Shown: positions 6,836 to 13,502 of the stretch, in pieces
How positions within the stretch are numbered: position 1 is the first letter of the stretch
How the letters are laid out: each line of letters starts with the position of its first letter
Origin: Bacteroidales bacterium
GTDB lineage: Bacteria > Bacteroidota > Bacteroidia > Bacteroidales > UBA7960
Direction: 5' to 3'
Assembly: GCA_007122745.1 (NCBI GenBank)
Contig: SKTA01000077.1
Coordinates: 1 to 13,502 of the forward strand
Length of the DNA: 13,502 nt
The notes under the pieces: generated by a model
The model's input: the letters and a program-made list of their open reading frames with translations, nothing else
The model's database searches: none
What the model was told of the DNA's origin: nothing
Made by a program: the position numbers and the translations under genes

Positions 6836-9299
6836 CAATAATAAAACCTTCCTCCTCCTGTTTTCTGATGCGATCCCGTTCCTTTTGCCTGTCATCTTTT
6901 TGGGATGTGGTATCGGTAGGTTGTCGCGATATAAAACGGAACTCATCACGGAGGATGTCGCGGAGGTTTTCCCGTTCCTCCCTGATATCCTGACGTAACT
7001 TATCTTTTAAACCTTCCTGGTCGTAACGCACTACCACATCTTGTGTTGTTCCGGTGAGCTTAAGGAAAAGGGTAGTGCGTCCCAGTCCGTCATCGATGAT
7101 CTCGCCATACTGATCCTGTGGGTTTCTGCTTTCACGATGCCTGCGCGACATAAACTCTGAGAGTTCGACGCGGAGCCTGTAGTCGATTTCATTACCAAAG
7201 CTATGTTCACCGGAGAGTTCCAGATCCAAAACGTTTGAGTGGATCTCCATCATCGGAATGAAAACCATTTCATTACGAATGTAAATTTCATTTTTTAATG
7301 TTGAGAAGGCTACATTGCTGAGATCACCGGCCCTGATATAGCGTCCGAGTGCCTGCATGGGCTGATAATTAACCAGTTCTCCGTTTTCGATGACAAGGGA
7401 TGCGCTGGTTGCCATGCTTTCCCATCTGATCCTTAGCTCCCGCGTCCAAAGTGAGAAAAAATCAATATGGGCAGTTACCCGTCCGAAAATGTTTTCATCA
7501 ACAATGCTGTTTTGACCGAAATTCCCGGTTTGGTAAAAAAGCTGATGGATGTCAACGTTCCGAAGATCTGCCTTCGTATTCAGCCTGATATCCCCGGCAT
7601 GATCAGCGTCAATGCTTCCGGTCATCAATGCACTGCCATCCATTGTATTGAAGGTAAGCTTGTCTGCGTATAACTGCCGGTTAACCAATGTAGTCTCTGC
7701 CTGTATGTCAGTTGCGGAAAAACGCCTGAAGTTTAAATGTCCAACGCTGGCATGGAGTGAAAGATGCAGGTGTTTCGGGAAGCTTAAACGGTACCTGTTT
7801 TGTTTCTCACTCTGACCGTTTGTCATTAATAGTTCATCCAGCAAGAGTGTTTCTGATGCCATTACCGCTTCAACATAAAGAACTTCGTTGGGGATAAACA
7901 GGAAGGGAAGCAGGTTATAAGCGGTTCCCGAAATGGCTATGTCGCTTTGCCCCAATTTTCCCGAGAGCTCCTTAACCAGCAATATTTGATCCCGGGCAAG
8001 TTGTAACGTACCACTGAAATCACGATAATCAAGGGAATTGTCTTTTGTTCGAAAGCTTAAGTTGCGAAACCGCATGCTCCCCTGAATCTTTGAGGTCAGC
8101 AGATCCTTTCCGGAAAAACTCATTTCGCTGTTCATCTGACCTGAAAAAAACAGATCAGCTTCAATTATGCCGTTTGTTATCGTGACTGTGTTTATTCCGG
8201 TCCACCCAACGATGTCGGTGGCGCTCACAACGGCAAGCAGGTCAAATTCGAGTGCAGGCTGCTGCAGGTCATTGATGCTGATGGTTCCCCGAATCTCGCC
8301 GGATTCGGTTTTGGCGCTTACCCCTTTAAGTTTTACTGAACTTGTTGTCAGGGTTTTATGGGTGCCGTTTGTATAATGACCTTTCAAACTGATATGGTTC
8401 AGCATCAGTTTCTTCTCAGGGTGGACAAAGCTTCCTTTGGTAACTTCAAAGTCGGCTGTGATCAAGGGTGTTTTGTTCAAGCCAATCATCCCTGTAATCC
8501 GGGATGAGAAATCAATATTTCCTTTAGGATCATAGCGGCTCAACAAGTCAGCAACTTCTTTTGGGAGTTCTTTTATTACCGATTCTATCCTGTAATTTTT
8601 TCCCTGTAAAGTGGCATCCGCCAGAACGCCTTCATCCTCCGGGGAAAAAGTGCCGAAAACTTCAAAAGGGTGATCTTTGTAAATAATGTTGCTTTTTGCC
8701 ACAGTCCATGAGGAACCTTCTGAGAAGGAGCCGCTCAAACGCATTTCCTGAATCAGTATATATTGGTTTTGCTCTTGTTTCGGGCTGATATAATTTATTT
8801 CCATATCATAAAGATGCAGACGGCGCAGATCGAAATGCAGGTTGCTGTTTTGTGCATTTTGGTTATCGGGTTGCTGTCTTTTAAGAATATCCTGGTCAAA
8901 AGAGGTGGTAATATTTCCGTTTCTGATGATCAATTGTTGGACATGGTACTCCTTTCTGAATATGTCCAGGATGTTAAAGTTAAGCTGAATGCTGTTTGCA
9001 TCCGCATGAAAAAACATCGGATCGGAATAATTGCCACTTTGCACCTGCACACCCCTGGCGGTAACAGAGGCCATCGGGAAACTCCTGATAAGTCCAAACT
9101 CAAGTTCTGAAACCTGGACATCGACATCAAGCCGTTGTTGCAAATGTTGTGAGAACTGATCCAGGATATGGGTGCGCTGGAACCAGGCGACCAGTAGCAG
9201 TATTACGACAAGTACAGAGATAAAAATTGCACCGCTCAGGAACATGAGTTTGAAAAACTGTCGGGCAACAGGATTCTTTCTTGATATGCTATTGTTCAT
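6825..9299 (-). CDS. AsmA-like inner-membrane-anchored envelope protein
   Basis: An 824-residue protein of the AsmA/TamB-like superfamily. These proteins are anchored in the inner membrane and extend through the periplasm; several are implicated in phospholipid transfer to the outer membrane or in outer-membrane assembly. A cytosolic N-terminus (1-16, basic) precedes one membrane helix (about 17-39). The next segment, from QRLDVDVQVSELEFGLIRSFP through LQFNILDI-like and ITT-type strands, is typical of the AsmA N-terminal domain. The middle consists of repeated beta-strand units, as expected for a groove-forming beta-taco. The end of the domain (FLKLTGTTQDVVVRYD) is followed by a roughly 60-residue highly charged, probably helical tail that finishes IIEWD, an ending I associate with Bacteroidetes members. 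It begins 6 bp after the pseudouridine synthase gene. Family membership is clear; which AsmA-like paralogue it is cannot be told. Confidence 0.85.
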   Translation of the reverse strand: MNNSISRKNPVARQFFKLMFLSGAIFISVLVVILLLVAWFQRTHILDQFSQHLQQRLDVDVQVSELEFGLIRSFPMASVTARGVQVQSGNYSDPMFFHADANSIQLNFNILDIFRKEYHVQQLIIRNGNITTSFDQDILKRQQPDNQNAQNSNLHFDLRRLHLYDMEINYISPKQEQNQYILIQEMRLSGSFSEGSSWTVAKSNIIYKDHPFEVFGTFSPEDEGVLADATLQGKNYRIESVIKELPKEVADLLSRYDPKGNIDFSSRITGMIGLNKTPLITADFEVTKGSFVHPEKKLMLNHISLKGHYTNGTHKTLTTSSVKLKGVSAKTESGEIRGTISINDLQQPALEFDLLAVVSATDIVGWTGINTVTITNGIIEADLFFSGQMNSEMSFSGKDLLTSKIQGSMRFRNLSFRTKDNSLDYRDFSGTLQLARDQILLVKELSGKLGQSDIAISGTAYNLLPFLFIPNEVLYVEAVMASETLLLDELLMTNGQSEKQNRYRLSFPKHLHLSLHASVGHLNFRRFSATDIQAETTLVNRQLYADKLTFNTMDGSALMTGSIDADHAGDIRLNTKADLRNVDIHQLFYQTGNFGQNSIVDENIFGRVTAHIDFFSLWTRELRIRWESMATSASLVIENGELVNYQPMQALGRYIRAGDLSNVAFSTLKNEIYIRNEMVFIPMMEIHSNVLDLELSGEHSFGNEIDYRLRVELSEFMSRRHRESRNPQDQYGEIIDDGLGRTTLFLKLTGTTQDVVVRYDQEGLKDKLRQDIREERENLRDILRDEFRFISRQPTDTTSQKDDRQKERDRIRKQEEEGFIIEWD

Positions 9300-9305
9300 G
9301 AAGGG

Positions 9306-10109
9306 TTAACGGATCATTTTAAGGTAAATGATTTCTTTTTCAGTAAGTTTTCGCCACTTTCCCCGTGGGAGATCTTTTTTTGTGAGTCCGGCATAAATCA
9401 CCCTATCAAGTTTCGCCACCTTGTAACCAAGCTGTTCGAAAATGCGTCTGACCACCCTGTTTTGGCCCGAATGGATCTCAATGCCAACTTCACTTTTGTT
9501 TTCCGGGTTGGCATAAGCAATTGTGTCGGGTACGATCTTATCTTTTCCAAGGCTAATGCCATTTGCAATCCGCTCCATGTCTTGTTTTGAGACCCCTTTG
9601 TGGAGCTTAACATGATATAGTTTTTTAACACCATGAGACGGATGACTGAGTTTTTTGGTTAGCGTTCCGTCGTTGGTAAGCAGGAGCAGCCCCGTTGTGT
9701 TTCTGTCGAGCCTGCCCACGGGATACAGTCTCTCCTGAAAACTGTTGCCTATAAGCTGCATCACGGTCTTGCGTTCGCGTGGATCATCAGTGGTTGTGAT
9801 ATAGTCTTTGGGTTTGTTCAGCAGTAAATAAACTTTCTGTTCATTCACAAGCTTTTCTTTTCCGTACAGCACCGTATCACCGGGCATCACTTTTGTTCCC
9901 AGCTCGGTGACAATTTTCCCATTTACTTTAATGGCACCGCTGGTGATCAATACATCCGCCTCGCGGCGTGAGCATACACCTGCATTGGCAATGTATTTAT
10001 TTAATCGGATTGTTGTATCTTCCTTTTTTTGGAATCTTGGTGTGGATTTCGGACGTACACCTTTTCTGCGTGCGCGCCCTGCCGGTGGATTGTTTCGTGT
10101 GTTTTTCAT
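9306..10109 (-). CDS. Pseudouridine synthase, RsuA/RluB/RluE/RluF family
   Basis: Converts a specific uridine in ribosomal RNA to pseudouridine; RluB-type enzymes act on 23S rRNA helix 80-95, RsuA on 16S. After a very basic 32-residue N-terminal extension comes an S4 RNA-binding domain (about 33-80: IRLNKYIANAGVCSRREAD, then INGK-like VNGKIV). The catalytic domain contains LLNKPKDYITT (96-106) and GRLDRNTTGLLLLTNDG, with Asp135 the nucleophilic Asp. HSGQNRVVRRIFEQLGYKVAKLDR is the family's C-terminal RNA-binding/active-site segment. The sequence fits RluB best, but the target position is not certain, so no symbol is given. It lies just downstream of the terminator of the ftsZ cluster and heads the asmA-like/ispE group. 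I found no consensus promoter in the 31 bp between terminator and ATG. Confidence 0.93.
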   Translation of the reverse strand: MKNTRNNPPAGRARRKGVRPKSTPRFQKKEDTTIRLNKYIANAGVCSRREADVLITSGAIKVNGKIVTELGTKVMPGDTVLYGKEKLVNEQKVYLLLNKPKDYITTTDDPRERKTVMQLIGNSFQERLYPVGRLDRNTTGLLLLTNDGTLTKKLSHPSHGVKKLYHVKLHKGVSKQDMERIANGISLGKDKIVPDTIAYANPENKSEVGIEIHSGQNRVVRRIFEQLGYKVAKLDRVIYAGLTKKDLPRGKWRKLTEKEIIYLKMIR

Positions 10110-10121
10110 GGTTTCTTTGGC

Positions 10122-10135
10122 ATGTATTTATACAT
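10122..10135. promoter_or_regulatory. 14-bp dyad upstream of the pseudouridine synthase gene
   Basis: ATGTAT-TT-ATACAT is a perfect 6-bp inverted repeat centred about 20 bp before the gene's ATG and lying between it and the terminator at 10141-10162. Its place fits an operator or a leader hairpin, but an AT-rich dyad of this size can arise by chance. No regulator is encoded nearby. Confidence 0.25.
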
Positions 10136-10140
10136 ATAGC

Positions 10141-10162
10141 AAAAAAGGCGCACAGGCGCCTT
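10141..10162 (-). terminator. Intrinsic terminator closing the ftsA-ftsZ cluster
   Basis: On the - strand the sequence AAGGCGC, loop CTGT, GCGCCTT forms a perfect 7-bp stem followed directly by a run of T (six T including the stem end, plus-strand A at 10141-10146). It starts 25 bp after the stop codon of the 94-residue protein gene and fits a Rho-independent terminator for transcripts coming from ftsZ or the FKBP gene. It separates that group from the pseudouridine synthase gene. It is the only strong terminator in the window. Confidence 0.85.
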
Positions 10163-10186
10163 CGTATAACGTTTATGTAATGCTGT

Positions 10187-10471
10187 TTATTCCGTTATCT
10201 CATTTAATTTATCAAAAGTGCCATTGACTTTTTTAAGCAAATCGCTGTAAAGGTTTCTGTAATAACTCTGCAGATTTTTATCTGCCTCCGTAGGTTTTGG
10301 GTTATTCGCCTTTTCGATCAGCTCTTCACGAAAGATCAACATTTCATTGATGATCTCATCAAGTTCATTTCCTTTCTTCCCTTTGTTAAGTGCCTGATGC
10401 ATCAGACACGTACCAATCACTTCATCAATAAGAAAATTGATATCTTTTTTCAGGTTTTTCTTGCTTGCCAT
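10187..10471 (-). CDS. Conserved-looking helical protein of unknown function (94 aa)
   Basis: I do not recognise a characterised family. The product is 94 residues, rich in Lys, Glu, Asn and Leu, and predicted by eye to be almost entirely helical. It begins MASKKNLKKDINFLIDEVIGTCL, has a turn around NNPKPTEADK (56-65), then a second helical half LQSYYRNLYSDLLKKVNGTFDKL. No signal peptide or membrane segment is seen, so it should be cytosolic. Similar short proteins beginning SKKxLKKDIN are, from memory, common in Bacteroidetes and of unknown role. It starts 31 bp after the FKBP lipoprotein gene, has no promoter consensus of its own, and is followed by the strong terminator, so it is probably the last gene of that transcript. 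Coding is supported by good codon structure, tight spacing and terminator placement. Confidence 0.8.
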   Translation of the reverse strand: MASKKNLKKDINFLIDEVIGTCLMHQALNKGKKGNELDEIINEMLIFREELIEKANNPKPTEADKNLQSYYRNLYSDLLKKVNGTFDKLNEITE

Positions 10472-10502
10472 TTTTGTTATAATTATGAATTAAACATGTG
10501 CT

Positions 10503-10964
10503 TCAAAAGTCAATGATCTCTACATCAAATATCAAAACAGAATTTCTTGGAATTCCAGGCTGTGAGAACTGCCCATAACCTGCTTCTGAAGGTATTAATA
10601 TGGTCGCTTTACTGCCCCGGTTTAAAGCCATCACTCCGATCCGGAAACCTCTTACTACTCCGTCAAGATTAAGACGCACACTTTGGCCACTGTCAAAAAC
10701 ATCATCATTGAGAAGTGCCCCAAGATAGTTCATCAAGACCAGGCTGTTCTCTGATGGATTTCCACCCACCCCTTCTTGCATGATCGCAATAAAAACACCC
10801 TCTTCAAGCTCTGTGGCATCCAGTTCGTTTTCTTCAATATACTCCAGGATTTTTTTTCTATCACGCTCTGCGATGACGTCAGGATCGTTTCTGCTGCAGG
10901 AAAGCAAAACAAATGCTAGCGATATCAGAACGCTGTATATAAATGCTTTACGTTTCATTGCCAT
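10503..10964 (-). CDS. FKBP-type peptidyl-prolyl cis-trans isomerase lipoprotein
   Basis: Accelerates proline isomerisation in exported proteins. The N-terminus is a lipoprotein signal with lipobox LLSC, Cys23 being the acylated residue, so the protein sits in the inner or outer membrane facing the periplasm or surface. The +2 to +6 residues SRNDP are only partly acidic and do not settle surface export. A short helical linker (about 31-52) precedes one FKBP domain (about 53-153). Active-site residues of FKBP12 are matched by Tyr80, Phe90, Asp91, Tyr130 and Phe146; the position of Trp59 holds Phe107, a common replacement. The domain ends LIFDVEIIDF as usual. Translation could start at Met1 or Met3 (MKRK); both give the same mature protein. 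The gene lies 50 bp behind ftsZ with its own likely promoter. Confidence 0.93.
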   Translation of the reverse strand: MAMKRKAFIYSVLISLAFVLLSCSRNDPDVIAERDRKKILEYIEENELDATELEEGVFIAIMQEGVGGNPSENSLVLMNYLGALLNDDVFDSGQSVRLNLDGVVRGFRIGVMALNRGSKATILIPSEAGYGQFSQPGIPRNSVLIFDVEIIDF

Positions 10965-10990
10965 TTGCTGGTATTAATTGTTTTAAACTG

Positions 10991-11018
10991 CAAAGATACG
11001 CAAAATGAAGCAGATCAA
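10991..11018 (-). promoter_or_regulatory. Promoter for the FKBP lipoprotein gene
   Basis: On the - strand TTG (11018-11016) and TATCTTTG (10998-10991) are separated by 17 bp. This matches the Bacteroidetes/Flavobacterium consensus TTG, spacer of about 17-23, TAnnTTTG. The TTG overlaps the end of ftsZ (its stop codon is at 11015-11017). Transcription would begin about 20 bp before the FKBP gene's ATG at 10964. This suggests that the FKBP gene and the 94-residue protein gene can be expressed separately from ftsZ. Confidence 0.5.
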
Positions 11019-12538
11019 TCTACATTATCGTGCAAAAAGGAGTTGTTTGACTTTATTTGTGTTTTATTGTCTTCCGATTCATGCAATGTAAACCTGGATA
11101 TTTGTGATTCGTTGCTGGCTGGAACAGGGCTTAAATTCACGTTTCTTCTCACATAAGCGGGAAGTTTTTCCAATTCAGTCAGTCCGTCAGGTGTTTTCAT
11201 CTGCAAACTCAGGTTCTTAAGCCTCTCCTCCCTGTTTTGGATGCGCTGCTGTTTTTCTCCAGTGCTCAACTCCTTGTTGCAATGCGGCATTTCTTTGAGA
11301 GTCTCAGCACCGTGGCTGGCAATTTTATCCTGAAACTCCTGAATCGATTGTTCAGGGATTATGGATGTTCTTTTTTCTGTATTACCTGATTTTTCCCTTT
11401 GATTTGCATCTGTTTGGTTTACAGAGACATCTTCCTTTTCTTCCCTGTTTTTGACAAAAGGCAATTCTTTACTTTTTCCCGGGGTGTCAGCTTTCGTTCC
11501 ATCCTCTTTCAGCGTCATTACCTTTTTAACAGCTGCAGGCTTATAATCTATGTCATACAAAGTGCTGCTGGTGTCAAAACCGGTTGCAACAAGTGTAACA
11601 CTGATCTTTGACTCCAGGTTGTCATCTTTACCCAATCCCCAGATTATCTCGGCAGAGGAACCTGCTTCATTCTGAATGTAATCGGTTATTTCGGTTATCT
11701 CATCCATTAGCACCTCTTCCTTTCCGCTGGTGATGTTTAGCAGAATGTTCTTAGCCCCGTTGATTTGGTTGTCATTCAAAAGAGGTGACGAAAGGGCTGT
11801 TTCGACGGCATTAATGGCTCTGCTTTCCCCCTCGGCGCTGCCACTGCCCATAATAGCCACGCCGCTGTCTGACATTACCGTGCGAACATCTGCAAAGTCA
11901 ACATTGATGTTTCCTGTCAGGGTAATGATCTCTGCAATGCCCTTGGCACCTGTTGTCAGAACATTATCAGCTTTTGCAAATGCTTCCGAAACACTCAGGT
12001 TGCCGTAAAGTTCACGCAGACGATCGTTGGAGATGATCAGCAGGGTATCAACTCCTGACGCTAACTCACGAATCCCCTCCTCGGCTTGCTGGCGCCGCTT
12101 TCTTCCTTCGAAGGAGAAAGGGATTGTTACGATGCCAACCGTGAGAACTCCCATCTCTTTTGATGCCTTGGCAATCACAGGGGCAGCACCTGTACCGGTT
12201 CCTCCTCCCATTCCGGCGGTTATGAAAACCATTTTGGTATTTGACCCGTAAGTCTCCTTGATGCGATCGATGTCTTCGATCGCGGCTTTGCGTCCCACTT
12301 CGGGAATGCTTCCCGCCCCGCGACCCTCGGTTAGATTCACTCCCAGCTGGATCTTGTTGGGAACAGGACTTGCTTCGAGAGCCTGGGCATCCGTGTTGCA
12401 AACAAAGAAGTCAACACCTTCTATGCCCTGACTGAACATATGATTGACAGCATTGCTGCCACCCCCTCCAACACCAATTACTTTAATGATGGAGCTTTGG
12501 TTTTTTGGTAAATCAAATTTGATCATGTCTGTCGTCAT
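11015..12538 (-). CDS. ftsZ: Cell division GTPase FtsZ
   Basis: Tubulin-like GTPase that polymerises into the Z-ring at midcell. The 507-residue product has the N-terminal IKVIGVGGGGSNAVNHM (18-34, T1 loop), the tubulin signature GGGTGTG (111-117), and the T7 synergy loop NVDFADVRTVM with Asn212, Asp214 and Asp217, which activate GTP hydrolysis across the polymer interface. The GTPase and C-terminal core extend to about residue 330. A long, charged, disordered linker follows (about 340-455). Near the end LPAYVRR (459-465) resembles the conserved C-terminal peptide that binds FtsA. A further 42 residues follow, ending NNSFLHDNVD, a tail I associate with Bacteroidetes FtsZ. Translation may start at Met1 or Met5. 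It begins 26 bp after ftsA, the conserved order, and is presumably co-transcribed with it. Confidence 0.98.
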   Translation of the reverse strand: MTTDMIKFDLPKNQSSIIKVIGVGGGGSNAVNHMFSQGIEGVDFFVCNTDAQALEASPVPNKIQLGVNLTEGRGAGSIPEVGRKAAIEDIDRIKETYGSNTKMVFITAGMGGGTGTGAAPVIAKASKEMGVLTVGIVTIPFSFEGRKRRQQAEEGIRELASGVDTLLIISNDRLRELYGNLSVSEAFAKADNVLTTGAKGIAEIITLTGNINVDFADVRTVMSDSGVAIMGSGSAEGESRAINAVETALSSPLLNDNQINGAKNILLNITSGKEEVLMDEITEITDYIQNEAGSSAEIIWGLGKDDNLESKISVTLVATGFDTSSTLYDIDYKPAAVKKVMTLKEDGTKADTPGKSKELPFVKNREEKEDVSVNQTDANQREKSGNTEKRTSIIPEQSIQEFQDKIASHGAETLKEMPHCNKELSTGEKQQRIQNREERLKNLSLQMKTPDGLTELEKLPAYVRRNVNLSPVPASNESQISRFTLHESEDNKTQIKSNNSFLHDNVD

Positions 12539-12564
12539 AATGTTTGATATTTCTATTTGTATTT

Positions 12565-13502
12565 TTATTGATCACTGTCTTTTTCAAAGAAATCTTTCCC
12601 TCGTGAGAATATTTTATCAAGGAATGAATCCTTCCTTTTACCGGTTTTTTCGTTGTTCTTCCTTCTTTGATTGTTCCTTCTTTCGAGGTTTTGTAACCCT
12701 TTTATCACGAGACCAACTCCTGTGGCATGCATCGGACTACCAATCTCACCGCTCAGCGTTTTTGCCAGGTGTTCGTTTGGATATCCGATGCGGGTATCCA
12801 TGCCGGTGATGAACTCTGTAAGCTGTGCAACATGCTTCAGCTGGCTGCCGCCTCCTGTCAGCACGATACCTGCAATCAGCTTTTTTTCGAAGCCGGAAGT
12901 TTTAATTTCGTAATATACATGCTCAATAAGCTCCTCCATTCGTGCCTGGATGATGTGCGCGAGGTTTTTGAGTGATATCTCCTTTGGCTCACGCCCTTTT
13001 AGTCCCGGGATGGAAACGATCTCCTCATCTTTGTTTTCAGATGCCAATGCCGAACCAAAGCTTTTTTTCAAGGCTTCTGCCTGATTTCTGATGATGGCAC
13101 AACCCTCCTTAATGTCTTCTGTGATCACGTTGCCACCAAGGGGAATGACTGCAGTATGGCGGATGATTTCATCCTGGAATATAGCGAGATCGGTAGTGCC
13201 ACCACCAATGTCAACAAGAACCACGCCGGCCTCCTTTTCCTGATCACTCAAAACAGCCTCCGCCGATGCAAGTGGCTCCAGGATCATGTCAGAGATCTCC
13301 AATCCGGCTTTGGACACACACTTGTCAATGTTTTTTGCTGCTGCTACCTTGCCGGTAATGATATGGAAGTTGGCCTCCAGGCAGCTCCCCGACATCCCGA
13401 TTGGTTCCCGGATCCCCTGCTGCCCATCAATGATGAACTCTTGCGGTATAACATCTATGATCTCTTCACCGGGAGGAAGGGCAAGCTTGTACATGTTTTC
13501 AA
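12565..13502 (-). CDS. ftsA: Cell division protein FtsA (5' end cut by window edge)
   Basis: Actin-like ATPase that tethers FtsZ to the inner membrane and recruits the divisome. The reading frame stays open to the right edge (Glu-Asn precede the first internal Met at 13494), so that Met is not the true start. Roughly the first 130 residues, with the phosphate-1 motif and part of domain 1C, are missing from the window. Numbered from that Met, the visible part shows the phosphate-2 motif LVDIGGGTTDLAIF (93-106) and the adenosine motif GIVLTGGGSQLK (209-220). A Lys/Arg/Asn-rich linker (about 268-288) precedes a terminal stretch SFLDKIFSRGKDFFEK, which looks like the amphipathic membrane-targeting helix. 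The linker differs in composition but the layout is normal. The gene is followed by ftsZ after 26 bp. Confidence 0.95.
   Translation of the reverse strand, partial: ENMYKLALPPGEEIIDVIPQEFIIDGQQGIREPIGMSGSCLEANFHIITGKVAAAKNIDKCVSKAGLEISDMILEPLASAEAVLSDQEKEAGVVLVDIGGGTTDLAIFQDEIIRHTAVIPLGGNVITEDIKEGCAIIRNQAEALKKSFGSALASENKDEEIVSIPGLKGREPKEISLKNLAHIIQARMEELIEHVYYEIKTSGFEKKLIAGIVLTGGGSQLKHVAQLTEFITGMDTRIGYPNEHLAKTLSGEIGSPMHATGVGLVIKGLQNLERRNNQRRKNNEKTGKRKDSFLDKIFSRGKDFFEKDSDQ

Noticed and set aside
13492..13494. Start codon of ftsA at the first Met
   Set aside because: The frame continues upstream to the window edge and the N-terminal ATPase motifs are missing, so this Met is internal.

Overview
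The window looks like the chromosome of a Bacteroidota (Bacteroidetes) bacterium, most likely a Bacteroidales/Marinilabiliales-type lineage. The evidence is an FtsZ ending in the LHDNVD-type tail that I associate with this phylum, an HtpG with the Bacteroidetes-style ELISNAVDA and GHFGLGFYSSF motifs, an IspE starting with FPNA, a large AsmA-like protein ending in IIEWD, weak or absent Shine-Dalgarno sequences, and candidate promoters of the TTG / TAnnTTTG type. No phylogenetic search was possible, so the placement is by motif recognition.

Layout, left to right: positions 1-272 are a non-coding leader with a candidate promoter, followed by htpG, the only gene on the + strand. Everything else is on the - strand. 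In transcription order (right to left) it reads: 5'-truncated ftsA (cut by the right edge), ftsZ, a single-domain FKBP-type prolyl isomerase lipoprotein, and a 94-residue helical protein of unknown function, closed by a clear intrinsic terminator at 10141-10162. Next come a pseudouridine synthase (RsuA/RluB family), an AsmA-like envelope protein and ispE, packed 6 and 33 bp apart like an operon. A 129-bp spacer with a candidate -7 element precedes a secreted S9 (prolyl-oligopeptidase family) peptidase and an AbgT-family transporter, which converges on htpG across 26 bp.

Functionally the window is mostly housekeeping: cell division (FtsA recruits FtsZ to the membrane), protein folding (HtpG, FKBP), rRNA modification, envelope maintenance (AsmA-like), isoprenoid precursor synthesis (IspE), and a peptidase plus transporter pair that may serve nutrient scavenging. 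I found no mobile element, tRNA, rRNA, CRISPR array or defence system.

The points most worth a second look are the unknown 94-residue protein and FKBP lipoprotein directly behind ftsZ, the double-ended FtsZ tail, the 8-bp tandem repeat just before the AbgT start codon with a degenerate relative at the gene's other end, and an Arg where the IspE family has its catalytic Lys. None amounts to a convincing new multi-gene system.
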